Positions 46,555 through 57,043 are shown, counted from the first letter of the stretch. The stretch: DNA of 64,000 bases from Lachnospiraceae bacterium (GCA_009779895.1 WRBB01000003.1:1-64000), one strand, 5' to 3'. The notes: generated by a model not told the origin, from the letters alone. Translations and numbers: made by a program.

Positions 46555-47540
46555 AGGTTCTCTTCTTTCATTTTATTTTCAAATCCCAAATATAGGGCAA
46601 TGCGTCGGAATAATTCAGGAGGTGCTGCAACAAACTTATGAAAACTAAGGTCTTTTAGAACCCCGTCATTTTCCGGCAAAATCAAGCTATGTGCGTGCAA
46701 AAGTTGTGCCGTTAGACCATACTTTTTTTTAAAGAACGCATTTGCACTGTTACGACCATACTTATAATCACCCAGCAACGGATAACCACAAGAAGCTAAA
46801 TGCGCCCGTATTTGGTGGCTTTTCCCTGTAAGCAAATGAACATACAATAATGTAAACCCATTTGCCGAGACCAGAGGAATATACTCTGTTTCAATATAAC
46901 TACTATCTGTTACCTGCTCTTGTGAAATCAACACTTGATTGCGAGACTTGTTTTTATATAAATAACCCTGTATTTTTTCTTTTTTTGCTACTGTACCAAC
47001 CACAATACAAAGATAATATTTTTGGATGCTTCGTTCTTGAAACATCTTACTGAAAGCCTGCGCTCCGGCCAATGTTTTTCCAACTGTAATCAAACCACTG
47101 GTATTTCGATCCAAGCGATTGCAAATAGAAGGACGAAAACCGGCCAAACTTCGTGTATCCACTGCTTTTGTTTCCACCAAATAAGAAAGAACCTGCTCTA
47201 CCAAAGACACATCCCCTTCTTTGGCCTTTTGAGAAAGTATCCCCACTGCTTTATTCAAAATCAAAATCTCTTCATTTTCAAATACAATATCCAAATCATA
47301 GTCTATCACTCTTATCCCGGCATAAGAAAATCGCTGAATGGTTTCATCCGATAAAAATAGTTGAATCACATCCCCTGTCCTTAAAAGCTCATTGCCGGCA
47401 GCCTTTTTCCCATTTAAAACAATATTTTTTTTGCGCAACATTTTATACACAAATCCCTTAGGAGCCTTGTGTAAATATTTGCTTAGCATTTTATGGAAAC
47501 GTTGATCTGCCTCTTGTGTTGTCACCACAATTTCTTGCAT
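46551..47540 (-). CDS. RluA family pseudouridine synthase
   Basis: A 329-residue enzyme with an N-terminal S4 domain (FHKMLSKYLHKAPKGFVYKM) and a pseudouridine synthase core. The catalytic Asp is in CNRLDRNTSGLITVGK, and KSHQIRAHLASCGYPLLGDYK follows. It is a paralogue of the enzyme at 20.2 kb, closer to the RluC-like type common in clostridia. The precise uridine targets cannot be told. Four bases overlap with recU. Confidence 0.9.
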   Translation of the reverse strand: MQEIVVTTQEADQRFHKMLSKYLHKAPKGFVYKMLRKKNIVLNGKKAAGNELLRTGDVIQLFLSDETIQRFSYAGIRVIDYDLDIVFENEEILILNKAVGILSQKAKEGDVSLVEQVLSYLVETKAVDTRSLAGFRPSICNRLDRNTSGLITVGKTLAGAQAFSKMFQERSIQKYYLCIVVGTVAKKEKIQGYLYKNKSRNQVLISQEQVTDSSYIETEYIPLVSANGFTLLYVHLLTGKSHQIRAHLASCGYPLLGDYKYGRNSANAFFKKKYGLTAQLLHAHSLILPENDGVLKDLSFHKFVAAPPELFRRIALYLGFENKMKEENL

Positions 47541-47544
47541 GCAC

Positions 47545-49395
47545 TTATCTCTTCTTTCTCTTGTAAATCGACTTCTTTTTTGCTTTTGCCAATATTCTTG
47601 GTTTTATAAAAGATTTTTTGTCAAAACCAATCAAATCCTGCCGCCCTGCTTGTTTCAAAGCCTCTAAAACCAAAGCATAGTTTTTCGGATTGCGATAATG
47701 AATCAAAGCACGTTGCAATGCCTTTTCCTGTGAACTTTTTGCCACATACACCGCTTTCATGGTCCGTGGGTCAATGCCTGTATGATACATACAAGTTGCA
47801 ATGGTAGACGGAGTTGGGTAAAAATCCTGCACTTGCTCCGGCATAAATGCCAAATCACGGCAGTACTCTGCCAATTTTATACCATCTTGCAAGGTAGATG
47901 CAGGATGAGAAGACATCAAATAAGGTACTATAAATTGCTTTTTCCCCAGTTTCTGATTTTCTCTTTCAAATGCTTTGACAAACTGTTGATATACCGCATG
48001 GTTGGATTTTCCCATCCCTTGCAATACCGCTTCGGATACATGCTCTGGTGCCACCCGCAACTGACCGGAAATATGATGTTGGCAGAGTTCTGTTAGAAAA
48101 CTTTTGGCTTTGTCTAAAGTTAAATAATCAAAACGAATACCAGAACGAATAAACACCTTTTTTACTCCCTCTAGTTTACGCAGTTTCCGGAGCAATTGCA
48201 AGTAATCCCGGTGATCAACATAAAGCTCTTTGCAAGGCGACGGAAATAGGCATTGTTTATGTTTGCAAACACCTTTGCTCAATTGCTTTTGACAAGAAGG
48301 ATGGCGAAAATTGGCCGTTGGACCTCCTACATCATGAATATAACCCTTAAATGCAGGATGTTTTATCATTTTTTGTGCTTCTTGTAAAATAGATGCATGA
48401 CTCCGATTTTGCACAATACGTCCTTGATGAAATGTCAGAGAACAAAAGGTACATCCGCCAAAACAACCACGACTGCTCGTCAAGCTAAAACGTATTTCAT
48501 CAATGGCACCCACCTTACCTTTTTCCAATTCACTGGGATGGACCTCTCCAGTATAAGGCAAAGCGTAGATGTCATCCATCTCCAATTGAGACAAGGGTAA
48601 AGCAGGTGGATTTTGCACCACATATAAATGCTTTGCATAAGGTTCTACCAGTTGTTTGCCATGAAATGGATCCGTATTTTGATATTGTTGGTAAAAACTT
48701 TTGGCATAAATTTCTTTACTTTCCTGTACTTCTGTAAAATCAGGTAATACCAAAGGATTATATGTTGCGTTGAGGTCTTTACATTTTACCACGGTACCAT
48801 TGATATAATTTAAATCTTTTATTTCTATACCACTCGCTAAAGCATCCGCAACTTCCACGATCGCTTTTTCTGCCATGCCATAAACAATCATATCCGCTCC
48901 TGCATCCAACAAAACGGAGCGTTTGATTTTATTAGACCAATAATCATAATGAGCCAAACGTCTTAAACTTGCTTCTATTCCTCCCAATATAATCGGCGTT
49001 TTTTTATAGGTTTGTCGAATCAAATTGCCATACACTGCCACCGCATAATCCGGGCGCTTGCCCATTTTGCCACCTGCTGTGTAAGCATCTGTTGATCTTC
49101 GTTTTTTGAAAACACTATAATGATTGACCATGGAGTCCATATTTCCGCTTGAAACCAAAAAGCCGAACCGTGGTTCACCAAAAACGGCGATGCTCTCTTT
49201 GTTTTTCCAATCAGGCTGACTAATAATACCAACGCGATAACCATGACGCTCTAAAATCCGGCTGATAATCGCCAAACCAAAAGAGGGGTGATCCACATAA
49301 GCATCACCCGATACACATACAAAGTCAACTTCCGACCAACCATATTGTTTCATTTCTTTTCTGCTCATAGGCAAACATGCATTGCTCTGATTCAT
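47545..49395 (-). CDS. YgiQ family radical SAM protein
   Basis: A 616-residue protein of unknown substrate. Family hallmarks are VSGDAYVDHPSFGLAIISR at the N-terminus, the radical SAM cluster motif CxxxCxxC in SRGCFGGCTFCSL, and a basic KKSIYKRKKR tail. The ATG at 49395 shares a base with the preceding stop (TAATG), which suggests coupled reinitiation; an in-frame ATG at 49410 is the alternative. Confidence 0.9.
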   Translation of the reverse strand: MNQSNACLPMSRKEMKQYGWSEVDFVCVSGDAYVDHPSFGLAIISRILERHGYRVGIISQPDWKNKESIAVFGEPRFGFLVSSGNMDSMVNHYSVFKKRRSTDAYTAGGKMGKRPDYAVAVYGNLIRQTYKKTPIILGGIEASLRRLAHYDYWSNKIKRSVLLDAGADMIVYGMAEKAIVEVADALASGIEIKDLNYINGTVVKCKDLNATYNPLVLPDFTEVQESKEIYAKSFYQQYQNTDPFHGKQLVEPYAKHLYVVQNPPALPLSQLEMDDIYALPYTGEVHPSELEKGKVGAIDEIRFSLTSSRGCFGGCTFCSLTFHQGRIVQNRSHASILQEAQKMIKHPAFKGYIHDVGGPTANFRHPSCQKQLSKGVCKHKQCLFPSPCKELYVDHRDYLQLLRKLRKLEGVKKVFIRSGIRFDYLTLDKAKSFLTELCQHHISGQLRVAPEHVSEAVLQGMGKSNHAVYQQFVKAFERENQKLGKKQFIVPYLMSSHPASTLQDGIKLAEYCRDLAFMPEQVQDFYPTPSTIATCMYHTGIDPRTMKAVYVAKSSQEKALQRALIHYRNPKNYALVLEALKQAGRQDLIGFDKKSFIKPRILAKAKKKSIYKRKKR

Positions 49396-50777
49396 TATTG
49401 TAATCGCCATCCTGTCTGATATTTATTCTTTAATGTCTGATTGGCCAATTTTCCAAAACCCAAAGGGAAACCATCTACACAAAATAGATACCAGCCCTTT
49501 TCTTTGCTATTTGTCACATCTTCTAAATTAATGGTTTCTCCTTTTAGATATTTTGTCACCCGCACATCCGAACATTTTAAATCAATAACATGTTGATACG
49601 CTTCTTTTTTCAAATGCATTGCCAATGCTTGACTGGGTTCAAAACGCTTTTTCTTTAATTCACCCAACAATAACCCCGTGCGTAAAAAACGCAACCCTTT
49701 TAGATTGGGTAGGTTTTCAGGAAGAAAATAAACGCGCTCATTTTGTATCATAAGACGGTTAAAATCAAATGTTCTATGAATGTTTTTTAGAAAATCATTT
49801 AGCACAACAGAATGTTCACTTTTAGAAGCTTCTTTTGTTTGTTTCGGTTTTTGAGGACATTCTTTTGATTGAGTACTTCCTTTTTTTAACAACGCTAAGA
49901 AATGCCCCTCCCCTTTTATCCGGTGCGGATAAAGGCGTTTTGTTTTGGAAAGTGCCGGATTATGTTCTGTAGCAATTCCATCCAAAAACCCCTCATGCCC
50001 TTTTATTTCCAATAATTCAAATTCTGGACATTGTTTCAGCAAATAGGTAATCACTTCTTCATTTTCTCTCCGATCAAAAGTACAAGTGGAATAAAGGAGC
50101 AATCCATCCGCTTTTAACATCTGCGCACCATCCAGAATCACGTTCTTTTGTATTTGACTAAAGTATTCCGGCCCTTGCGCTTCCCAGGCTTTGATCATTT
50201 TCACATCTTTGCGAAACATGCCTTCACCTGAACAGGGCGCATCTATTAATATCTTATCAAAAAAACCATAAAAATGCTTTTTTAATTTATTTGAATCCTC
50301 ATTGACCACCAATACATTACCAATACCTGCCAGTTCTATATTTTTTAACAATCCTTTGGCTCTGGAATTGCTGATATCATTAACCACCAATAAACCATCC
50401 TCTTTTAATTTTGCGCCCAATTCCGTAGCTTTTCCACCGGGTGCCGCACATAAATCAAGTACCTTATCCCCTGCCTCTATCAAAAGACGATTGGCAGGTG
50501 TCATAGCACTGGGTTCTTGTAAATAATATAAGCCTGCAAAATAATAAGGATGCTTTGCAGGCTGGTAAGTATTTCCGTCATAATAAAAGCCATTTTCAAT
50601 CCAAGGAATGGGTTTTAATGGCCAAGGGGCGATTTTTAAAAAATCCACAACAGAAATCTTGCCGATATTTATACGCAAACCATAATGAAATGGTTCTTCT
50701 AAAGTTTGTAGGTATGCGCTATAATCTTCTCCAAGAAAAGCACTCATTTTTTCTTCAAATGACTTTGGTAAATGCAT
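49395..50777 (-). CDS. RsmB/RsmF-like rRNA cytosine-C5 methyltransferase
   Basis: A 460-residue S-adenosylmethionine-dependent RNA m5C methyltransferase. The SAM-binding motif is VLDLCAAPGGKATEL. The two catalytic Cys lie in DAPCSGEGMFRKD and LLYSTCTFDRREN. A C-terminal RNA-binding (PUA-like) domain covers about 370-455, as in RsmF/YebU. The ATG at 50777 has TGAGGGAAA upstream; 50807 is rejected. Confidence 0.9.
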   Translation of the reverse strand: MHLPKSFEEKMSAFLGEDYSAYLQTLEEPFHYGLRINIGKISVVDFLKIAPWPLKPIPWIENGFYYDGNTYQPAKHPYYFAGLYYLQEPSAMTPANRLLIEAGDKVLDLCAAPGGKATELGAKLKEDGLLVVNDISNSRAKGLLKNIELAGIGNVLVVNEDSNKLKKHFYGFFDKILIDAPCSGEGMFRKDVKMIKAWEAQGPEYFSQIQKNVILDGAQMLKADGLLLYSTCTFDRRENEEVITYLLKQCPEFELLEIKGHEGFLDGIATEHNPALSKTKRLYPHRIKGEGHFLALLKKGSTQSKECPQKPKQTKEASKSEHSVVLNDFLKNIHRTFDFNRLMIQNERVYFLPENLPNLKGLRFLRTGLLLGELKKKRFEPSQALAMHLKKEAYQHVIDLKCSDVRVTKYLKGETINLEDVTNSKEKGWYLFCVDGFPLGFGKLANQTLKNKYQTGWRLQ

Positions 50778-50842
50778 CACAATTTCCCTCACCGCAAATA
50801 GACACATCCATCATACCATAAAGTATGACAATATTCCATGCC

Positions 50843-52174
50843 CTACTCTTCCGGTATCCGCAAAGGCGGTGGGTGAAGATTGCCCAAACTAACATAAATA
50901 TTAACATGATCTTCCATTGCCAACCATTGGTTAAAACGAGTGGGATTGACAATCTCCCCTCTGGTTTCATAGGAATTTACATATACAACAGTATAGGTGA
51001 TATTCGCACCTCGTGATGTAAAACGAAAAAATATCTCCGGAAGAACATTTTCAGCTTGCCCTCGAATATCTTCCATAAAGGGTCTGCCAATTGAATACAC
51101 AAGAGTAAGGGGTGAACTATCACCTAACAACTCTTTCCCTACAGGCTCCGATTGAGAAATCAAATGTCCAAAAGGTATTGATTCATGAAATCGCTCTTGA
51201 ATGGTAATTGTAAAACCAGAAACATCTCGTGCTTCATTTTGCGGAATTGTAGCAAAGTCAGGTACAATCACAGACATGCCCAACGAAAGAACGACCGTCA
51301 TTTCTGTATAACGTGCAATACGTTCATTGGATGAAATACTTTGAGAAATTACATTATTTACAGGAACAGTCTTTGATGTTTCTTCTTCAAATATAATCGT
51401 TATATCATTTGTATCTGCCCATTGTGTTACAGAATCCTTATTCGAACCAATAAAATTTTGAACAACGATATTTTTAGGAAATTCCTCCACACCCTGAGAT
51501 ATAAAAACCAACAAACCATCTGCTCTTGTATAATTTTCAAGGTTTACATATCTATTTACAAACTCCTTGCGAATGAATCGTCCCGCTTCCACCTCATTGC
51601 TATATTCTTCATTAATACTAATATTCATAGCTTGCATATTATTGCGCCATATCCTAATTTCCTGAATAGTCATATCCGTAAAATCCGGTAAATCAATCGG
51701 TTCTTCGGGGTCTGCCCCTAAGCTAATCACAAGATTTAAAATGCCCCCGCGGCGAATGATATCACCAAACGCTCTATCTTGGGAAATAACAAATCCCTCC
51801 TCGATTTCCAAACTAAATTCGGAGGAAATCACCAAAGAAATGCGATTCGCTAATTCCCATGTTCGAACTTCTGCCAAAGAATGATTTGTAAAATCAGGAA
51901 CTTCCACTCTGTTTGAAATATTAAACATAATAAATACGATGATTGCAACAGCAAAAAGAGATCCGCCAACAATGCCATAACGAAGCGTTTGGCGGCTATG
52001 GTAAGAGTTATCTTCCATGGTATCATGAACAGGACCATAAATTTTTGAATTAAAAAAATCAGGTTCAAAATCTACTTCTTGTGAGTTGCTTTCTTGACCG
52101 GATTCTAAAAAGCGATCCTTTGGTTTTTGTTCGTTATAACTTTTATTGGTAAATTGTTCTAAAAAGTCACCCAT
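50843..52174 (-). CDS. PASTA-domain membrane protein without kinase domain
   Basis: A 443-residue bitopic protein. An acidic, disordered cytoplasmic part (1-64) precedes one membrane helix (67-86), then four to five extracellular PASTA-like repeats. Repeat openings are VEVPDFTNHSLAEV (about 90), IDLPDFTDMTIQEI (about 160), IVVQNFIGSNKDSV (about 240) and VIVPDFATIPQNEA (about 310). PASTA repeats bind muropeptides or lipid II in Stk-type kinases and PBPs; here no kinase is attached. It lies 19 bases downstream of the ABC transporter, suggesting shared cell-envelope function. Confidence 0.8.
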   Translation of the reverse strand: MGDFLEQFTNKSYNEQKPKDRFLESGQESNSQEVDFEPDFFNSKIYGPVHDTMEDNSYHSRQTLRYGIVGGSLFAVAIIVFIMFNISNRVEVPDFTNHSLAEVRTWELANRISLVISSEFSLEIEEGFVISQDRAFGDIIRRGGILNLVISLGADPEEPIDLPDFTDMTIQEIRIWRNNMQAMNISINEEYSNEVEAGRFIRKEFVNRYVNLENYTRADGLLVFISQGVEEFPKNIVVQNFIGSNKDSVTQWADTNDITIIFEEETSKTVPVNNVISQSISSNERIARYTEMTVVLSLGMSVIVPDFATIPQNEARDVSGFTITIQERFHESIPFGHLISQSEPVGKELLGDSSPLTLVYSIGRPFMEDIRGQAENVLPEIFFRFTSRGANITYTVVYVNSYETRGEIVNPTRFNQWLAMEDHVNIYVSLGNLHPPPLRIPEE

Positions 52175-52193
52175 ATATTGCCCCTTTCCTGCA

Positions 52194-52865
52194 TTATTCT
52201 TGGTTTATATAGCCATCATTCAGACGATAAATGATATCTGATTTTTTAGCTATTGTATTGGAGTGGGTCACCACTATAACACATTTATTGTGTTTATGGG
52301 CAAGATTTTTAAAAATTTCTACAATCTCTTCCGTCATTTCTTCATTTAAATTCCCTGTAGGTTCATCAGCCAATATAACATCTACATTTGTTGATAATGC
52401 CCGGGCAATGGCAACTCTTTGTTGCTCACCGCCTGAAAGTTTATTGATTGTACGTTTCGCCTTATCTTTTGTTATACCAATGTAATCTAAAAGATTATAA
52501 GCAACTTCCTGTTTCGACATAGGTAACTTGTTATCAGTAATACCCATAGCAACTAAAATATTTTCAAAGGGTGTCATATAAGGAATCAAGTTATATTGCT
52601 GAAAAACGATACCAACATGATTGCGACGATAATTTTCCAAACCTAATTCCATTAAATTTTTCTCTTCATAATAAATCTTGCCTGATGTTGGTGTGTCCAA
52701 AGCACTGATCAAAGAAAGCAACGTGGTTTTCCCCGAACCGGAAGCACCCAGTATTGTATAAAAAGTCCCTCTCTCAAATACACAGGAAATATCTTTTAAA
52801 ATATAGCGTTGCTTTACACCATCTTGAAAATAATAAACAACATGCTCAACTCGAAGTAAACTCAT
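52194..52865 (-). CDS. ABC transporter ATP-binding protein (MacB/LolD type)
   Basis: A 223-residue ATPase: Walker [13 protein letters not shown]-loop VFQQYNL, signature [15 protein letters not shown], Walker [12 protein letters not shown] and H-loop VTHSN. This subfamily drives FtsX-fold permeases, two of which are encoded directly upstream. Likely a mechanotransmission or peptide/lipoprotein export system rather than a nutrient importer. Confidence 0.93.
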   Translation of the reverse strand: MSLLRVEHVVYYFQDGVKQRYILKDISCVFERGTFYTILGASGSGKTTLLSLISALDTPTSGKIYYEEKNLMELGLENYRRNHVGIVFQQYNLIPYMTPFENILVAMGITDNKLPMSKQEVAYNLLDYIGITKDKAKRTINKLSGGEQQRVAIARALSTNVDVILADEPTGNLNEEMTEEIVEIFKNLAHKHNKCVIVVTHSNTIAKKSDIIYRLNDGYINQE

Positions 52866-52888
52866 GATTCGCCTCTTTCCTTTTGCTT

Positions 52889-54283
52889 CTACATCATTAT
52901 TTTCTTGGGGTTTAAACCCAATACATACATCACAGGTATTATGCTTGCCAATAATATCGTTCCGACCCCTACACCTAAAAACATAAAAATAACAGAACCA
53001 TGAAAAGATAACCCATAAAAAGGCAGTTCATGGAATGAATGAATGGATTGTTCTACCAAAATGTTACTTCTTAATATATGTTCAGACAAAATACTCGAAA
53101 TAAAAAATCCAACGAATAAGGCTGTTATAATGGCTAATATAGCTATTATAATAACTTCTGCGCATATTTGTATGGTAATCCTATGTTTTTTTTCACCTAA
53201 CGTAAAGTATATACCGATTTCACGTCTACGATCACGCAAAAATAATGTAATCAATAAACTTAAAAATAAAATGGAAATTCCAACGGTAACCCAAAGAATT
53301 ATGTTGGTCATACCATCCATTGTCATAAGTGCCGAATACACATCCACAAAAGCATTTTCAATATCAACCACTCTAAATTGTGGAGGTATTTTCTCTTCCA
53401 CTGCTACTTTAAAAGGTAAAAACTGCTGTGAATCGTACAAAACAAACCGATTTTCCAAAGATAGGTTTGCCCCTTGAATGTTCATCATATCCCCACTTTC
53501 ATTTAAATTTTGTTGTTGTTCATTTTGAAAAATCTGAGCAAGCTCTACAAAATGATTGGGCGCATAAATTCTATTTTCTAAAACTTGAAGATTTTCTCCG
53601 TTTTTCTCACCACTAACCGGACGAAAAATCCCAATCACTTCCATTGTATAAGATTCTTCCGCAAAAATACGATTTTCTCCATCCATGTTATCAAAAACGA
53701 TATTTCTAAGTTGCACTGTAGATCCTATCGTAAGATAATTTAAATGCGCCACCGTTTCCGAAATCAGAATCACCATAGAAAGATGATTCATTTCAGTAAC
53801 CGTAAACGTTCTTCCATATACCAATTCGATCCGTTCTTCTTGTATATCTAACAGATTCGGATTTTGTACACCTTGCACCAACCAAAATTTTTCTAAAAAC
53901 GCTACGTCTAAAGAAGTATTTTTATTTACCGCAGAATCTTTATATGGTATTAAATGTGGGTTATAAAAAATACCAGAAGAAAAATAGTCAAACTCTTTTA
54001 CATAAGGCAAGGCGGCTATTTTATGAATCAAATCCGTTCTTAAATTTATATCATGAATCATGCCCGTTTCATCATTGAAACGTTCCCATGCTTCTATATC
54101 CAATTTCACTGTAGCAATGGGTGGTAAATTACGTTGGAGATGCAACCAAGTATCTGTAACAGCTTGATTGATAAAAATGGTTGTAGATATCACACTGGCT
54201 AAAATAAGCACCAGAAAAAAGAAAATACAACTCTTTCTGAAATTTCTTATAACACTTAAAAAAGCTCTTGTTAGAAAAATCAT
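52889..54283 (-). CDS. FtsX-like ABC transporter permease
   Basis: A 464-residue permease with MacB topology: one N-terminal helix (about 17-38), a large extracellular domain (about 40-325), then three helices (about 330-355, 375-405, 430-455). The cytoplasmic loop has FLRDRRREIGIYFTLGEKK, typical of FtsX-fold permeases. It ends GLNPKKIMM, like the paralogue upstream (LSPKKIMM), indicating tandem duplication. Both use the ATPase encoded next. Confidence 0.88.
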   Translation of the reverse strand: MIFLTRAFLSVIRNFRKSCIFFFLVLILASVISTTIFINQAVTDTWLHLQRNLPPIATVKLDIEAWERFNDETGMIHDINLRTDLIHKIAALPYVKEFDYFSSGIFYNPHLIPYKDSAVNKNTSLDVAFLEKFWLVQGVQNPNLLDIQEERIELVYGRTFTVTEMNHLSMVILISETVAHLNYLTIGSTVQLRNIVFDNMDGENRIFAEESYTMEVIGIFRPVSGEKNGENLQVLENRIYAPNHFVELAQIFQNEQQQNLNESGDMMNIQGANLSLENRFVLYDSQQFLPFKVAVEEKIPPQFRVVDIENAFVDVYSALMTMDGMTNIILWVTVGISILFLSLLITLFLRDRRREIGIYFTLGEKKHRITIQICAEVIIIAILAIITALFVGFFISSILSEHILRSNILVEQSIHSFHELPFYGLSFHGSVIFMFLGVGVGTILLASIIPVMYVLGLNPKKIMM

Positions 54284-54303
54284 TTCAAACCTCTTTATAC
54301 CTT

Positions 54304-55905
54304 TTACATCATAATCTTTTTAGGGCTTAAGCGCAATAAATACAACAATGGTACGACTACAGCCAAAAGCACGGTTCCAAAACTCACTCCCAGGAAAATC
54401 AAAAGGGCAGTCGGAGCAAAGGATAAATCATAACTATCTCTAATATCAATCACTGTTTCTCCATCATATAAACCTGCTCGAAAGAACAGATCCCATCCTC
54501 TGTTTTGCATTTGATTATTTTCTAAATCCGTCAAAAGATTGTTTAGTAACATATTTTCGGTCAGTTGTCCTGCTAATATATTGCCTATGAATAAAGCCGT
54601 CAAAAAAGCCAAGATAAAAATGATTAACACTTCAAATACGATTTGTGTTATGATTTTTATCTTTTTTTCTCCCAAAGAAAAATAAATGCCCATTTCCTGT
54701 TTGCGATCACGTAGAAACAAAGTTAGCAAAAGACTAAGCAGCAGAACCATGGCAATGCCTGTAATCAAAAAAGTAGCAATCGCCAAAGAATCCATGATGT
54801 CTAAAGCTGCAATAATCTCATGAAAGGAATGTTCCGAAAAATCAATATTATAAAAGTCCGGAAGTAAGTCTAAGGCAGCGTTTTGAAACGCAATGATATC
54901 TTGGGGAGAATACAGCGTAAAAAAGGTTTCATACTGGGTACGAGCCATGTTTCTTGACATTACTGTAGCATAAAAACGCGATGCATCCACCATAGAATCA
55001 CCCGTAATCATATCATCCAATGCAAAAGCCAGAGCAATGTCTGCAGAACGCTCTTTTGACATTTCTATAAAGTTATTGGGCATATAAATACGATTTGAAA
55101 ACTGAGCCATCAGGTGTAAATTTTCTTGCATGCTAAAAAATGGTGATGGAATTGACAAAAGGGAATTGTAGATACCAATTACTGCAACATCATACGTTTC
55201 TGCCCATAAAGTGTTTTCCATACGCATCCAACCCGGTGCAAAATCTACTTCAAAAGGATGAAACACAGCATTTGTAAGCTGTATTGTTGACCCGACTGCA
55301 AGTTGATTTATGCGTGCAAAGTCTTCCGAAACCAAAGCAACTGCAGATAAATGTTCGATTTCTTCATTGGAAAATGTGCGGCCTGCAACGATTTCTATGA
55401 TTCCTTGTTCGATATCCAAAAAATTTGAAGATTCCACCCCTCTAATTTCAAATAAAGGCAAAAGGTCACTACCTGCATTCATAAGAGCGAAAGTACCCGG
55501 ATCTATCCAATAATGTTCATCTATATCCGGATTATATTCCTCCAACGTTGGAGAAAAAAAGATACCATTGGCAAAATATTCATACGATCTAACATAAGAC
55601 AAGGAGCCAATCTGATGAATTATTTCCGGAGTCAATTGAGGGCGCTCACTAAAAGAAATCAATTCTCCGGCATTACTATTTGCAACAAGGTCAATCTCAA
55701 AAGCCTCGGCTCCAGCAAAATCCAGACCTATCATCGCTTTTGCTTGCATAGTTCCAATGATATTTTCTCTGGTATTTCCGATGATTTGGTTTACAAAAAT
55801 AGAACCTGACATCATACTGCCTAAAGCTACCATTGCTATAAAAAGAAGTATATTTTTTCGTGGATTCCCCTTTATGCTGATGATTGCTCTTTTCATATAA
55901 TTCAT
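54304..55905 (-). CDS. FtsX-like ABC transporter permease (paralogue)
   Basis: A 533-residue permease with the same layout as its neighbour: N-terminal helix, a longer extracellular domain with GRTFSNEEIEHLSAVALVSE (compare GRTFTVTEMNHLSMVILISE in the other), and three C-terminal helices with FLRDRKQEMGIYFSLGEKK. The two probably form a heterodimer. The start follows the lipoprotein gene by 16 bases. Confidence 0.88.
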   Translation of the reverse strand: MNYMKRAIISIKGNPRKNILLFIAMVALGSMMSGSIFVNQIIGNTRENIIGTMQAKAMIGLDFAGAEAFEIDLVANSNAGELISFSERPQLTPEIIHQIGSLSYVRSYEYFANGIFFSPTLEEYNPDIDEHYWIDPGTFALMNAGSDLLPLFEIRGVESSNFLDIEQGIIEIVAGRTFSNEEIEHLSAVALVSEDFARINQLAVGSTIQLTNAVFHPFEVDFAPGWMRMENTLWAETYDVAVIGIYNSLLSIPSPFFSMQENLHLMAQFSNRIYMPNNFIEMSKERSADIALAFALDDMITGDSMVDASRFYATVMSRNMARTQYETFFTLYSPQDIIAFQNAALDLLPDFYNIDFSEHSFHEIIAALDIMDSLAIATFLITGIAMVLLLSLLLTLFLRDRKQEMGIYFSLGEKKIKIITQIVFEVLIIFILAFLTALFIGNILAGQLTENMLLNNLLTDLENNQMQNRGWDLFFRAGLYDGETVIDIRDSYDLSFAPTALLIFLGVSFGTVLLAVVVPLLYLLRLSPKKIMM

Positions 55906-55921
55906 AAGACATTTACCTTTT

Positions 55922-56677
55922 CTATTCTAACATCATATTTAATTGTTCGGCAGTCCACGGCGTATGTATATGAAGAAGTATATGAGTGTCTCTTTGAATT
56001 TTTACATCAATCACTTTCCCCGTACTGTCAATAATAACAAAATCAAAGTCCATTGTTCCCATAGATAAATCATAATCCGGCCAATGGGTGCTACCCAAAC
56101 GAGCTGTATTCACATCCGTATCCCGAAAAATTTGTGCCGCAAAATCCTTTGCGGCTTCTTTAGCCCTTTCAATTTCTCGCTGTTCAGGCGCAGGAAACCA
56201 CTCCAAAAACTCTTCTTGACTCATATCTAAAATATCTTCCATCTCTAATCCGTGTAACGGTTCAACTTCTTCATTAAACAAGTGGATCAATTCACCTGTG
56301 TATGCATCTATTAGAACAAATATAGGTGATGCAAACCAATCTATTTCATCACGAACCAAACCCGGCATAAAATTAAAAACATGTGCACTCCATGTACTTA
56401 AAGAAATTTGTGGTGTATAAAGAAATTCCATTAACAGATATTTTCCCTTTAAGTCTTCATCCAAGAGTTCTGAAAAATAATGCAGTGCATGACGAGTGGC
56501 TTCATCGAAAGACAACTCTTCACTTATATCCGTTCGATTGTCCGATTCAGACTCTAATTCAAAAATAACAACGTCTTTTAAATCGGATTGTGTTTCATTT
56601 TTTATATCACTCTCATTTTTTGTACAAGCAACCAAAAAAAGTAAACTTAAAACAATGAATGCAACCATTTTTTTCAT
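55922..56677 (-). CDS. Lipoprotein of the ABC exporter operon (PepSY-like)
   Basis: A 251-residue lipoprotein: signal peptide with lipobox LVACTK (mature Cys18), then an acidic linker and two domains. Each contains a segment resembling PepSY units (FVLIDAYTGELIHLF and FVIIDSTGKVIDV). I do not recognise a named family. First gene of the lipoprotein-permease-permease-ATPase-PASTA string; AGGAGAGA precedes the ATG. It may be the extracellular partner of the permeases. Confidence 0.75.
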   Translation of the reverse strand: MKKMVAFIVLSLLFLVACTKNESDIKNETQSDLKDVVIFELESESDNRTDISEELSFDEATRHALHYFSELLDEDLKGKYLLMEFLYTPQISLSTWSAHVFNFMPGLVRDEIDWFASPIFVLIDAYTGELIHLFNEEVEPLHGLEMEDILDMSQEEFLEWFPAPEQREIERAKEAAKDFAAQIFRDTDVNTARLGSTHWPDYDLSMGTMDFDFVIIDSTGKVIDVKIQRDTHILLHIHTPWTAEQLNMMLE

Positions 56678-57043
56678 TTTATTATCTCTCCTATTTGAAA
56701 AATATTTTTCAGGCTTATTTCATAAGAAAAATATGGCAAATGCTGTGCTTACTGTTCATTGTAACTTCTAAATCTCATTATGATAAAACATAGTTTTTTA
56801 GACTCTAAAAAACATTATATTGCCAATAAAATTATTAAAAAGTGGGTCTCAGAAACCATTTTAGTAAAAGTTTTTTCCCTGAGACCCTTGGTATAAAACA
56901 TCATTTGCTCGCAATATGTAAGAAACTTCTTCTTAGATATATCTTTTAGAATGCAAAATGATGCAACTCCTAGGTTAAATACTAACAGATTAATATTTAA
57001 CCATGTCAGGTATGATAATTGATATCGCACAAATTAGAACAAT
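56678..57043. other. 366-base intergenic region
   Basis: AT-rich, without a convincing gene. It holds the long hairpin described at 56844-56887, a perfect AT-rich inverted repeat TTTTTTAG-ACT-CTAAAAAA at 56794-56812, and presumably the promoter of the lipoprotein operon, for which I see no clear hexamer pair. A 71-codon open frame on the minus strand here has no ribosome binding site. Confidence 0.6.
56844..56887 (-). terminator. Terminator-like hairpin downstream of the secreted peptide gene
   Basis: GGGTCTCAG (56844-56852) and CTGAGACCC (56879-56887) form a perfect 9-bp stem, with an inner AAAC/GTTT pairing in the 26-base loop. On the minus strand it is followed by ACTTTTTAATAATTTT, so it can end the transcript of the 105-residue gene. 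Confidence 0.6.

Noticed and set aside
56815-57030. 71-codon minus-strand open frame between the lipoprotein and secreted peptide genes
   Set aside because: No ribosome binding site, runs through the terminator-like hairpin, and its composition looks random.
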